In this document: piece after piece, positions 50,850-59,082 of the stretch
How the letters are laid out: each line of letters starts with the position of its first letter
Numbering within the stretch: the stretch's first letter is position 1
Source: CAYWFF01 sp964458085
GTDB taxonomy: Bacteria > Patescibacteriota > Microgenomatia > UBA8517
Direction: 5' to 3'
Length of the DNA: 64,000 nt
Assembly (NCBI GenBank): GCA_964458085.1
Contig: CAYWFF010000002.1
Coordinates: 5,715 to 69,714, forward strand
Notes under the pieces: model-generated
Database searches by the model: none
The model's input: only the letters and a program-made list of their open reading frames with translations
Told to the model about the DNA's origin: nothing
Program-made: the position numbers and the translations under genes

Positions 50850-52343
50850 ATGAAACATTTGACAACCATTGATAAACAGTACAGTGAATTAGTGGCAACA
50901 CTTAAAAGTTACCAGGACACTCCTGAACTTCCACAGGTTGAAAAGGCGTGGCAGTTTGCGAAAAGAGTTCATGGCGGTCAAATGCGTAAAACAGGTGACC
51001 CTTACACCACTCATCTTTTATCAACAGCTCAGGAGTTAACAAACTGGAAACTTGATACGGCGTCAGTCATTGCGGGTCTTTTGCATGACACCATTGAAGA
51101 TGCAGGAGTTACTTTTGAAGAATTAGCTAAAGAATTCGGCGAAGAAGTTGCAACTCTAGTTATAGGAGTAACCAAAGTATCCGCATTAAGACTGCGGGGA
51201 AGCAGATCTCAGGACTTTGTAGAAAACTTACGCAAAATGTTTTTAGCGATGGCGAAGGACTTACGTGTAGTACTGGTAAAGCTGGCAGACAGGCACCACA
51301 ATGTCTCAACACTATATGCATTGCCTTCAGATAAGCAAAAAAAGATTGCGGTTGAAACTTTAGAAGTATATGCACCGCTTGCGGAAAGGCTTGGGATGGG
51401 GCAAGTAAAAAGTAAATTGGAAGAATTGGCATTTCCTTATGCGTTCCCCAGATCGTACAAAAGAGTAAAAAAGGGCTCGGCATCATACTACAAAGAAGCT
51501 GCGAAACGGATTAAAAAAATGAAAACCACTCTTCTGCGCTCAATTGCTGAGGAAGGAATAAGAGTGACTGTTCAGGCAAGACAAAAGAATTTATATTCCC
51601 TGTGGGGAAAATTAAAAAGACCCAATATCAATTGGGACTTTGAAAAAGTTCACGACATAATCGCGTTAAGGATACTGACAAATTCTGTAGCTGAATGTTA
51701 TGTTGCTTTGGGAATTGTTCATAGTACCTATAAACCGGTACCCAAACTGGGGATTTCTGATTTTATAGCTCAACCCAAACCCAACGGTTATCAGTCAATT
51801 CACACCAGAGTATTCGGACCAAACGGCAAAATGGCAGAAGTGCAAATCAGAACTTTTGAAATGCATGATCAGGCCGAACACGGAGTGGCAGCCCACTGGG
51901 CATATAGTGATGCCAAGACAAAAGGTGTTTCAGACAGCCATTTAGAAAAAGGGAAAGTCCAGGCAACTAAATCAAAGCTTAACTGGATTAAAGAATTAGC
52001 CTCTTGGCAGCGGGAAATTTCTGACTCCAAAGAATTTATGGAGGCAGTCAAATTCGACGCTTTGAAAGAAAGGAATTTTATTTTTTCACCCAATGGCGAT
52101 GTGTTTGATCTCCCCACTGGCGCAACCCCTGTGGACTTTGCATATGCAGTCCATACTGATTTGGGGAATTTTATACAAGCTGCAAAAGTGAACGGCCGGA
52201 TGGTTCCTTTGAATTATCAACTTAAAAGCGGGGACGTGGTTGAGATTTTAAAAACTAAAAATCCCAAAAAACCTTCCAGAGATTGGCTGAAGTTTGTTTC
52301 CACAAATAGTGCTAAAAGTAAAATTAAAAAGGATTTAAGTTAA
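50850..52343 (+). CDS. relA: (p)ppGpp synthetase/hydrolase, RelA/SpoT type, short
   Basis: 497 aa, against about 720-740 aa for full-length Rel. HD hydrolase domain: HGGQMRKTGDPYTTH and GLLHDTIEDAG near 75. Synthetase domain: VHDIIALRI, PKPNGYQSIHTRVFG and EVQIRTFEMHDQAEHGVAAH. TGS domain: IFSPNGDVFDLPTGATPVDF. The helical, zinc-finger and ACT regions that sense the ribosome are missing; the protein stops soon after the TGS domain. Both catalytic activities appear intact. Leaderless-type promoter. Confidence 0.92.
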   Translation: MKHLTTIDKQYSELVATLKSYQDTPELPQVEKAWQFAKRVHGGQMRKTGDPYTTHLLSTAQELTNWKLDTASVIAGLLHDTIEDAGVTFEELAKEFGEEVATLVIGVTKVSALRLRGSRSQDFVENLRKMFLAMAKDLRVVLVKLADRHHNVSTLYALPSDKQKKIAVETLEVYAPLAERLGMGQVKSKLEELAFPYAFPRSYKRVKKGSASYYKEAAKRIKKMKTTLLRSIAEEGIRVTVQARQKNLYSLWGKLKRPNINWDFEKVHDIIALRILTNSVAECYVALGIVHSTYKPVPKLGISDFIAQPKPNGYQSIHTRVFGPNGKMAEVQIRTFEMHDQAEHGVAAHWAYSDAKTKGVSDSHLEKGKVQATKSKLNWIKELASWQREISDSKEFMEAVKFDALKERNFIFSPNGDVFDLPTGATPVDFAYAVHTDLGNFIQAAKVNGRMVPLNYQLKSGDVVEILKTKNPKKPSRDWLKFVSTNSAKSKIKKDLS

Positions 52344-52346
52344 TAT

Positions 52347-52778
52347 TTAAAACCAAGAAATTGTAACACCATTAATGTCTGTATCTATGTAGCTTTGCTG
52401 ACCAGTTAAAAGTCGAGAGGCAATGTTGGCGACACCTTCATCGGCCAACTTTACAATATTTAATTGAGCCGCCAGATCTGCTGTTTTAAGGCCATTTAAA
52501 GTATGAGTAGCACCTGTATCTGGTAAAAACTTATGTTTTAAATCATTACATATACGAGTGAGTTTTCGTGCTGCGTAATTTTTTTGTAGAAGATCCGCAT
52601 TCGGATCGTTGAGTATCTCTATAGTTGTTTCTTTCTTTAGTTCCCATTTTTCAACATCAACTTCATCTAAACCGTTTTTTAATAAAACCATAGGTGCATC
52701 AAATATTACACCAGCGACTTTTCCTAGATCGGAATAGGAAATTCTTGTTACGTGATTAAAGCTTTCTTTTCTTTCCAT
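52347..52778 (-). CDS. Hypothetical protein under leader-peptide attenuation
   Basis: 143 aa, unrecognised. The sequence is soluble and mixed alpha/beta, with a charged helix (NYAARKLTRICNDLKHKFL) and a C-terminal TDINGVTISWF. There is no signal peptide or membrane helix. The gene lies 3 nt from the convergent relA stop. Upstream on the minus strand is a promoter, a 23-codon leader ORF and alternative hairpins that should control it. It therefore responds to translation status, though what it does is unknown. Confidence 0.65.
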   Translation of the reverse strand: MERKESFNHVTRISYSDLGKVAGVIFDAPMVLLKNGLDEVDVEKWELKKETTIEILNDPNADLLQKNYAARKLTRICNDLKHKFLPDTGATHTLNGLKTADLAAQLNIVKLADEGVANIASRLLTGQQSYIDTDINGVTISWF

Positions 52779-52795
52779 TATTTAAAAAATAAACA

Positions 52796-52870
52796 ATAAA
52801 AAAAACCTCCTGTTTTCTTTAGGAGGTTTAGGTTTTAAATATTAATTTACTATTACACCACTAAACCTCC
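52796..52870 (-). promoter_or_regulatory. Transcription attenuator: alternative antiterminator and terminator hairpins
   Basis: On the minus-strand RNA three segments compete. A, GGAGGUUUAG (52870-52861), pairs perfectly with B, CUAAACCUCC (52831-52822), across a 29-nt loop. B also pairs through AAACCUCC (52829-52822) with C, GGAGGUUU (52810-52803), which runs into a run of eight U: an intrinsic terminator. A:B and B:C cannot form together. Segment A overlaps the last codons of the leader ORF, so a ribosome at the stop codon would cover A and favour termination. Confidence 0.8.
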
Positions 52871-52924
52871 AGTCCGCATCTTGCGGATTTGAAGGAAAGT
52901 ATAAATGGTGTGCCACAAATTCAT
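52853..52924 (-). CDS. Leader peptide, 23 codons
   Basis: ATG 52924 to TAA 52853. The peptide begins MNLWHTIYTFL and ends KMRTGGLVV. It contains single Trp and His, no run of one amino acid, so amino-acid starvation sensing is not obvious; ribosome slowing by arrest sequence or inhibitor is an alternative. The ATG is about 6 nt after the predicted transcript start and has no Shine-Dalgarno, fitting leaderless translation. The last five sense codons, GGA GGT TTA GTG GTG, include antiterminator segment A. Confidence 0.7.
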   Translation of the reverse strand: MNLWHTIYTFLQIRKMRTGGLVV

Positions 52925-52936
52925 AATAATGGAGGT

Positions 52937-52965
52937 ATTATACACATGTTAAATCCTCTTTACAA
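52937..52965 (-). promoter_or_regulatory. Promoter of the attenuated gene
   Basis: On the minus strand: TTGTAA (52965-52960), a 17-nt spacer, TATAAT (52942-52937). Predicted start near 52930. It is back to back with the aspS T-box promoter, whose -35 box begins 9 nt away. Confidence 0.8.
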
Positions 52966-52973
52966 GTGTAGCG

Positions 52974-53002
52974 TTGACTTTATAAATTCTTACAACTATA
53001 AT
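52974..53002 (+). promoter_or_regulatory. Promoter of the aspS T-box leader
   Basis: TTGACT at 52974-52979, a 17-nt spacer and TATAAT at 52997-53002. Transcription should start near 53009. Confidence 0.85.
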
Positions 53003-53008
53003 CCAACC

Positions 53009-53209
53009 AAAGCGAAATTAGGTTAACTGACTTTAACCGAATCTTTCCAGAAAAGAGCGCTGAGAGAAGAAACCCTTTTTAAATGGGTATTAGACCTCTC
53101 CGGGAAATGCCCGTTACAGCTAAATTAAGTTACTTGCATTTTTATACAAGTATAAAGTAAGGTGGCACCACGACCCGTTCGTCCTTACATAAAGGAAGAG
53201 CGGTTTTTT
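53009..53209 (+). ncRNA. T-box riboswitch upstream of aspS
   Basis: The T-box block is clear: GUAAGG (53157-53162), UGGCACCACG (53163-53172) and CCUUAC (53183-53188) form the antiterminator with the bulge that binds uncharged tRNA. UGGC pairs with GCCA, fitting the G73 discriminator of tRNA-Asp. Two GAC (Asp) codons could be the specifier: one at 53029-53031 in the loop of a 6-bp hairpin (GGUUAA/UUAACC), the other at 53093-53095 on the 3' side of an internal loop in a stem with GAGAG/CUCUC. Either Stem I is much shorter than the classic one. Low Asp-tRNA charging would turn on aspS. Confidence 0.88.
53175..53209 (+). terminator. T-box-controlled intrinsic terminator
   Basis: CCGUUCGUCCUU (53175-53186) pairs with AAGGAAGAGCGG (53192-53203) with one mismatch and one G-U, followed by six U (53204-53209). 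It shares CCUU with the antiterminator, so the two structures exclude one another. Confidence 0.85.
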
Positions 53210-53243
53210 GTGTTTAAAATGCGATACAATATATTTATGGAAA

Positions 53244-54641
53244 ATGGATAGAACATTAGTCCTAAAAACAGTTGAAAAAGTCGAAGAATTAGTTACCCTT
53301 AAAGGCTGGGTTGATACTGTCCGAGATCATGGCAAGATAACTTTCCTTGATCTAAGGGACAGAAGCGGGATTGTTCAATGTGTTGGAGCAAATTTACCGA
53401 AAATAACTCCTGAGAGCGTAGTTGAAGTCACGGGTAGAGTAGTAAACCGTCCCGAAAAACTTATTAATCCAAGTATCGAAACAGGAAAAGTTGAATTGCA
53501 AATTGAAGAATTGAAAGTTATTTCCCTTGCCCGGGAACTTCCTATTCCACTGGAAACCGATGGCTATGACATTGATGAAGCGGTACGGTTGAAATACCGC
53601 TATTTGGACCTTAGGCGGAAACGCATGGCGAGAAACATCAGAATGAGGTCAAAAGCTGCCAAATTTGTCAGGAATTTTTTGTGGGACCGGGACTTTGTGG
53701 AAATTGAAACTCCAATTCTTACTAAAACTACTCCTGAGGGAGCAAGAGATTTTCTCGTACCTTCCCGTTTGCAACCGGGAAATTTTTATGCTCTTCCCCA
53801 ATCCCCTCAGCAGTATAAACAATTATTAATGGTTGCGGGTTATGAACGCTATTTCCAGCTAGCCAGGTGTTTCCGGGATGAAGACCCAAGAAAAGACCGA
53901 GCTTACGGTGAGTTTACTCAACTTGATATCGAAATGTCTTTTGTAACACAGGAAGATATTCTTCTGTTAACAGAGGAATTATTTTCAAAACTTGTAGAGG
54001 AACTTTTTCCTGAAAAACATATTTCTCAAACTCCCTGGCCAAGAATTTCTCATAAAGATGCGATGGCTAAATACAAAACCGATAAACCTGATCTTCGCAA
54101 AAACAAAAACGATCCCAATGAATTGGCGTTTGCTTGGACAATTGATTTTCCGCTTTTTACGGAGCAATCAGAAGAAGATTTCTTCCATGGTTCAGGTAGT
54201 GCCAAATGGGCTCCGTCTCACCATATGTTTACATCGCCACATCCTGATGATGTACCACTTTTGGAAACTGACCCGGGAAAAGTCCGGGGTTTGCAACACG
54301 ATTTAGTTTTAAACGGATTCGAAGTCGGTGGAGGAAGCATCAGAATTCATCAAGCGGAAGTACAGCAAAAAGTATTTGACCTTATTGGTTTTTCCTCTGA
54401 ACAAAAAGCCCAATTTGAACACATGCTGACTGCGTTTACATACGGAGTGCCTCCACATGGTGGAATCGCTCCCGGACTGGATAGATTTATATTTGTTGTC
54501 TTGGGTGAACCGAGTATCAGGGAAGTAATGGCATTTCCAACCAGTGCTTCCGGACAAACCGCAGTTTTAAACGCTCCTAGTTCTGCAACTCTCGACCAGC
54601 TGAAAGAATTACATATTAGTGTCAAGACTAACAAAAAATAG
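53244..54641 (+). CDS. aspS: Aspartyl-tRNA synthetase, without the GAD insertion domain
   Basis: 465 aa, about 120 residues shorter than E. coli AspRS (590 aa). OB-fold anticodon domain: VDTVRDHGKITFLDLRDRSG. Class II core: RYLDLRRKRM, FVEIETPILTKTTPEGARDF, LPQSPQQYKQLLMVAGYERYF with RCFRDEDPRKDR, and the C-terminal GIAPGLDRF. After YKTDKPDLRK the sequence goes directly to NELAFAWTIDFPLF, so the roughly 120-residue bacterial GAD domain is missing. ATG 53244 is chosen; an upstream ATG at 53237 meets a stop after three codons. A TACAAT at 53225-53230 could be a second, T-box-independent promoter. Whether it also charges tRNA-Asn is open. Confidence 0.92.
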   Translation: MDRTLVLKTVEKVEELVTLKGWVDTVRDHGKITFLDLRDRSGIVQCVGANLPKITPESVVEVTGRVVNRPEKLINPSIETGKVELQIEELKVISLARELPIPLETDGYDIDEAVRLKYRYLDLRRKRMARNIRMRSKAAKFVRNFLWDRDFVEIETPILTKTTPEGARDFLVPSRLQPGNFYALPQSPQQYKQLLMVAGYERYFQLARCFRDEDPRKDRAYGEFTQLDIEMSFVTQEDILLLTEELFSKLVEELFPEKHISQTPWPRISHKDAMAKYKTDKPDLRKNKNDPNELAFAWTIDFPLFTEQSEEDFFHGSGSAKWAPSHHMFTSPHPDDVPLLETDPGKVRGLQHDLVLNGFEVGGGSIRIHQAEVQQKVFDLIGFSSEQKAQFEHMLTAFTYGVPPHGGIAPGLDRFIFVVLGEPSIREVMAFPTSASGQTAVLNAPSSATLDQLKELHISVKTNKK

Positions 54642-54695
54642 TTTGATACTTAAATTATTTACAGGGCTGTAGTATCCTAATCCGTAGTTACCCTC

Positions 54696-55688
54696 ATGGC
54701 AAAAAAGAAACCACAACTTAACCCTCTTATCTTTTCTGATTTATTTTTTCTTTCGATGTTTTCATTTGTTTCAATCGCTTCCAGCACATTGGCAATTAAC
54801 AAAAAACCGGAACATACTAAGGTTACTTTCCCTAAAACTTCTGAAGTTCTTGCTGCAACTGATACCTATAGCGACCTGCCTTCCATACCTATTTTATCCG
54901 CGCACTCGTCGTTTCCGATTTTTTCTGCCCAGTCGGTTTTAGCTGTTGATATAGATTCGGGAGTTATATTGTATGAAAAAAGTCCCGACTTGGCACTTTT
55001 GCCTGCTTCGACTACAAAAATAATTACTGCACTTGTAGCAATGGATTTTTATCCTCTGGATATGCCATTAACAGTTGGTTTATTGCAAATTGACGGTCAG
55101 AAAATGTCTCTCGTTCCGGGGGAAGTTATAACAGTTGAAAATCTTTTATACGGTTTACTGGTTTACAGCGCAAATGATGCAGCTGAAGCTCTGGCTTTAA
55201 ACTATCCTGGCGGAAGGGAAGCTTTTGTTGCTGCCATGAATCATAAAGCAAATATGCTTTCAATGTCCAATACTCACTTTGTAAATCCTACTGGTCTCGA
55301 AAACACTGGCCATGTGTCTACTGCACGTGATATGGTGCGGGCAACACAGGCTGCTTTAAAAGTACCGCTTTTTCTGAAGATGGTTTCAACTCCCACAAAA
55401 ACAGTCACAAACGTAGAAGGAACTATAGTTCACCGTTTAAAAAACATCAATGAACTTTTGGGAAAAGTTGAAGGCGTTAAAGGTGTTAAAACCGGCTGGA
55501 CTGAAAACGCACGGGAAAACTTAGTATCTTATGTAGACAGAAAAGGTAAAAGAATTGTTATTACACTTCTCAGCAGTCAAGATCGTTTCGGAGAGTCGGA
55601 AGAACTTATAGAATGGCTTTACAAAGAGTATCATTGGGAACCAATTGCTCCTTATTTTAATGAAATAACCAACTTAACTTCTCAATAA
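54696..55688 (+). CDS. D-alanyl-D-alanine carboxypeptidase (peptidase S11)
   Basis: 330 aa. Active-site motifs are complete: SxxK in LPASTTKIITALVAMD near 104, SxN in VYSANDAAEALAL, and KTG in GVKTGWTENAREN. An N-terminal signal anchor precedes. It trims peptidoglycan stem peptides outside the membrane. TATCCT at 54673-54678 may be its -10 box. The convergent unknown gene ends 3 nt further on. Confidence 0.92.
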   Translation: MAKKKPQLNPLIFSDLFFLSMFSFVSIASSTLAINKKPEHTKVTFPKTSEVLAATDTYSDLPSIPILSAHSSFPIFSAQSVLAVDIDSGVILYEKSPDLALLPASTTKIITALVAMDFYPLDMPLTVGLLQIDGQKMSLVPGEVITVENLLYGLLVYSANDAAEALALNYPGGREAFVAAMNHKANMLSMSNTHFVNPTGLENTGHVSTARDMVRATQAALKVPLFLKMVSTPTKTVTNVEGTIVHRLKNINELLGKVEGVKGVKTGWTENARENLVSYVDRKGKRIVITLLSSQDRFGESEELIEWLYKEYHWEPIAPYFNEITNLTSQ

Positions 55689-55691
55689 AAA

Positions 55692-56762
55692 CTATTCCTG
55701 TCCGTAATATTCAGGAGTGATGGCGGGTACAATGGCTGCAAACTCGTTATCTCCCTCAAATACTGCAACCGGTTGATAAAACTGTGCGTACTGTCCGGGA
55801 TCGAAGTAGCCCAGATAAACTCTTCTTATGGTAATTTGTGAGTTGGCACTATTGTTGCCTATATTGGTTATGTAAGCGTTGCCAGCAGTTAATTGATCCC
55901 ACGCCTGTTGAGCTGTAATAGTAGGATAAGTTCCTAAGGTTTTTTCATCAATCGGGAAATAATGGTATTCTCCGGCAATTATTCCGGGTATGCCTGTACT
56001 GCTTAGCAAAAACCATACATTTGCCTGATCGGGAAATTCCGCAGTAACACTCGGATATTCACCCTCAGGACCGAATGCTTTTCTGAATAAATTAACTTTT
56101 GTGATATTAGCTTCCGAAAGCGAAACTGCAGACACTAAACTACCGCTTTCCAACTTCAGAAGCTGGGTCCTGGGCTCTCCGGTCATGTCTGCAGTTTGCT
56201 GGCCCGGCAGCCTAAGTGTCGACTGTGCAGTCTGAATTGCATTTTCCGGTGGCGGTGCTTGATTGCTGACCAGCGACGGTTCGCTTCGAAGGTCCCTGCT
56301 TATGGACCAAACTCCTGTAATAATATTTATAGTCAAATTTGAAGTTGAATTATTTTTAGTGAACACATATACGTTTGGCACGTTTTCGACGACAATTTTG
56401 CCGCTTTCTTTATTGAATCCTAAAGCTCCTGCAATGTCTTTTGCTTTATCAAGCGCGTTTAAGCTAGAAACAGGAGATGGCATAAAATAGACTGGAATTT
56501 GATTGGGGAATTCGGGTAAATTACCTGTGGGTGTCTCAAGCATAAAACTGAGTCCGGTAACAGGTGTTTTTTCCGGCATCGGAAGAAAAGGTAGTTTGCC
56601 GAAAGCAACCGTCGGCGGAGGAGGGGGAGGCGGAAACAGCCTTTGGTAAATAGAAATACCTGTTGTCAAAGTGAGCCTGCCTACAATAATTAATACAACA
56701 GCATAAACGCTATAGCGTATGACTTTCCGGGACGTAATGGCGACTTCAGTTAAACTGGCCAT
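55692..56762 (-). CDS. Membrane-anchored hypothetical protein with proline-rich stalk
   Basis: 356 aa from ATG 56762. One membrane helix (VIRYSVYAVVLIIVGRLTLT) is followed by a proline run (LFPPPPPPPTVAFGK) and a large extracytoplasmic domain of beta-rich character. Not recognised. Start choice is supported by TATAAT at 56774-56769 on the minus strand, 6 nt before the ATG, i.e. a leaderless layout; an upstream in-frame start at 56789 lies within the promoter. Its position next to a carboxypeptidase suggests an envelope role. Confidence 0.6.
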   Translation of the reverse strand: MASLTEVAITSRKVIRYSVYAVVLIIVGRLTLTTGISIYQRLFPPPPPPPTVAFGKLPFLPMPEKTPVTGLSFMLETPTGNLPEFPNQIPVYFMPSPVSSLNALDKAKDIAGALGFNKESGKIVVENVPNVYVFTKNNSTSNLTINIITGVWSISRDLRSEPSLVSNQAPPPENAIQTAQSTLRLPGQQTADMTGEPRTQLLKLESGSLVSAVSLSEANITKVNLFRKAFGPEGEYPSVTAEFPDQANVWFLLSSTGIPGIIAGEYHYFPIDEKTLGTYPTITAQQAWDQLTAGNAYITNIGNNSANSQITIRRVYLGYFDPGQYAQFYQPVAVFEGDNEFAAIVPAITPEYYGQE

Positions 56763-56818
56763 GCAAATATTATAACAGATTTCAAGCATATCAAAGCCAC
56801 CAGCTCTCTATATTTAAT

Positions 56819-56918
56819 NNNNNNNNNNNNNNNNNNNNNNNNNNNNNNNNNNNNNNNNNNNNNNNNNNNNNNNNNNNNNNNNNNNNNNNNNNNNNNNNNN
56901 NNNNNNNNNNNNNNNNNN
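56819..56918. other. Assembly gap (100 N)
   Basis: A run of 100 N, most likely a scaffold join of unknown true length. It removes the 5' end of gltX, including the HIGH-motif region, and any promoter or riboswitch before it. Confidence 0.99.
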
Positions 56919-56919
56919 T

Positions 56920-58143
56920 ATTTTACGAATTGAAGACACCGATCAAAAAAGAGAAGTAGCAGGAGCGACTGAAGATCTGCAAAAAATATTAAAAACTTTC
57001 GACTTAGACTGGGATGAATATTATGTTCAATCTGAACGTCAAAAAACCGGTATTTACAGAAAGACTGCGGAAAAATTAGTAAACGAAGGCCATGCATTTT
57101 ATTGCCAATGTCCGCCCAAGAATGCTAAAGATAAAGGCTATTCGACAGAACTAAGAGACCCTTGCCGTAGTAAAAAGCTCACAAGTGGTGCAGTTAAACT
57201 TATGGTTCCCGACAATAAAGTCGTTTCATACTATGACTTTGTTCACAAAAAAGAGATTTCATGGAATACGAACGAAGTTTATGATGCTACGCTTTTAAAA
57301 TCCGATGGTTTCCCCACATATCATTTAGCAGTTGCTGTTGATGATACCGCAATGAACATCAGTCATGTTTTAAGGGGACACGATTGGCTTCCTTCAACTC
57401 CTATACACTTACTTGTCTTTCGCTATATCGGAAGTAAACTTCCCCAAATCGGCCATTTAACTGACATTCTATCAGCAGAAACCGGTAAAAAACTGTCAAA
57501 GAGAAGGGATTCTGTTTTTGTCGAACAGTTTCTTGAAGAAGGCTATCTTCCCGAAGCACTTTTAAACTTTGTGATGCTTTTAGGTTGGGCGCCTAAAGAT
57601 AATCGCGAACTTTTTAAACTTGAAGAATTTGTAAAAGAATTTTCAGAAGAAGGTTTTCAGGAATCTAATCCTAAATTTTTAACTGAAAAACTGGATTGGT
57701 TCAACGGTTATTATATCCGTCAAAAAACAGATGAAGAACTTACCAATTTGTTTATGCCATATGCACCGGAAAATGCGGATTCCGTATTATTAGGGCAAAT
57801 TGCACCTCTCATTAAAGAGCGAATTAAAAAATTGTCCGAGTTTGCGGATATAGCGGGATTTTTCTTCGAGCGACCAAAAGTTGACACTTTATTATTTTCC
57901 CCGGACGGAGAGGAACACATCGCTCTTGCCAAAAAAGTGCTTTCTAACCTAGAAAACTGGACTACTGAAGAAATGAACGAAAAACTTATGGAGGTAGTAA
58001 AATCAAACAACTTTCATACCGGGAAGTTTTTTATGGATTTAAGAATTGCCATTACAGGCAAAAAAATTACTCCGCCATTAAACGACTCAATGGTAATACT
58101 TGGAAAAGAAGAAACACTTGCCCGACTTGCCGAATTGCACTAA
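56920..58143 (+). CDS. gltX: Glutamyl-tRNA synthetase, 5' end lost in the gap
   Basis: The frame enters from the gap with ILRIEDTDQKREVAGA and continues for 407 residues to the stop. Class I motifs: HVLRGHDWLPSTPIHLLVF and KKLSKRRDS (KMSKS loop). The first roughly 40-45 residues with the HIGH signature are missing, so the gap must hold at least about 130 nt. A start at an internal GTG/ATG near 57202 would be wrong, as conserved sequence lies upstream. The C-terminal anticodon part looks complete though slightly short. In many bacteria this enzyme also makes Glu-tRNA-Gln. Confidence 0.93.
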   Translation: MLRIEDTDQKREVAGATEDLQKILKTFDLDWDEYYVQSERQKTGIYRKTAEKLVNEGHAFYCQCPPKNAKDKGYSTELRDPCRSKKLTSGAVKLMVPDNKVVSYYDFVHKKEISWNTNEVYDATLLKSDGFPTYHLAVAVDDTAMNISHVLRGHDWLPSTPIHLLVFRYIGSKLPQIGHLTDILSAETGKKLSKRRDSVFVEQFLEEGYLPEALLNFVMLLGWAPKDNRELFKLEEFVKEFSEEGFQESNPKFLTEKLDWFNGYYIRQKTDEELTNLFMPYAPENADSVLLGQIAPLIKERIKKLSEFADIAGFFFERPKVDTLLFSPDGEEHIALAKKVLSNLENWTTEEMNEKLMEVVKSNNFHTGKFFMDLRIAITGKKITPPLNDSMVILGKEETLARLAELH

Positions 58144-58146
58144 AAA

Positions 58147-59082
58147 ATGCCAACTGCCCAAAAGTATACTGATCCAGCGGATGTTATCCGCCGTCTGAAA
58201 GAGGAACATATCAAAAGAAAAGATAAGTTCCTAAACACCTATCCTCACGTAGATAAATTTTTACAGAATAAAGGATTGGCTTTGGAAAATTTGCGGGAGC
58301 ATTCAAGTAAATTAATCGGAGCGGGAATGATAACAGGTACACTTCTGCTTTCTCCTCCCACCGATTTAGGCTTACCTTCCCCTTTAGAAATAATTGAGCA
58401 ACTGAGGCTTCCCGACCATGCGACTGTAAGTGCAACTTCACTTGATCCGAAAAAAATACTTGTCGAAACCATACGTTCATTGCTTCCGGAAAGACCCAGA
58501 CCTTTAAGCCGGAATGAAGAAAAGATTTTAGAGCAAGTTTTTAAAACAACTCTAGGTATACCCGCAAGAGGGACCCTGGAGGGAGAGCATCTCAATACTA
58601 CTTACGGCTATATTGGGGCAGAACAACATTTGCCCCGTTATCCCGGTGATTCTGTAGCAAACCATAAAGAGTTTTTGTCATCGGGAATTACTCCCGGTCG
58701 GGGTGCTTGGGGTTATTTTGCTTCATCACCCCAAGAGTTGACTAAAAGTTTAGAGGAAACCGAAAAATGGTATGCTGTTGTACAGACCTTGTATTTACCA
58801 GACTGGAATAGTAGGTTTAAATATTTGCGGGACTGGTATAAATATCGTAAAGTACTCATTGTGGATACAGAGAGCGGGAATGCTGTGGTTGCGGCTATTG
58901 CAGATGCGGGACCTGCAGCGTGGACCGGGAAACATTTCGGAGGAAGTCCTGAAGTGATGAATGCTCTGGGAGGTCCGCGTTACAAAAAGGGGAGAGTTCT
59001 GTTGTTTTTTGTGGATGATCCTGATAATTCCGTCCCTTTGGGTCCTATTGCTGAGATACCAAGAAATGCTTATCCATTATGA
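58147..59082 (+). CDS. Hypothetical protein conserved in type, DPBB-like end
   Basis: 311 aa, not recognised with confidence. N-terminal helices (about 1-50) and one membrane-like helix (KLIGAGMITGTLLLSPP) precede a region with the look of a double-psi beta barrel: YRKVLIVDTESGNAVVAAIA, DAGPAAWTGKHFGGSPEVMN and ALGG. The Asp-Ala-Gly-Pro and Gly-Gly-Ser-Pro pattern recalls 3D/RlpA-type wall enzymes, but I cannot confirm the catalytic Asp set. It starts 3 nt after gltX and overlaps the next gene by 4 nt. Confidence 0.55.
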   Translation: MPTAQKYTDPADVIRRLKEEHIKRKDKFLNTYPHVDKFLQNKGLALENLREHSSKLIGAGMITGTLLLSPPTDLGLPSPLEIIEQLRLPDHATVSATSLDPKKILVETIRSLLPERPRPLSRNEEKILEQVFKTTLGIPARGTLEGEHLNTTYGYIGAEQHLPRYPGDSVANHKEFLSSGITPGRGAWGYFASSPQELTKSLEETEKWYAVVQTLYLPDWNSRFKYLRDWYKYRKVLIVDTESGNAVVAAIADAGPAAWTGKHFGGSPEVMNALGGPRYKKGRVLLFFVDDPDNSVPLGPIAEIPRNAYPL

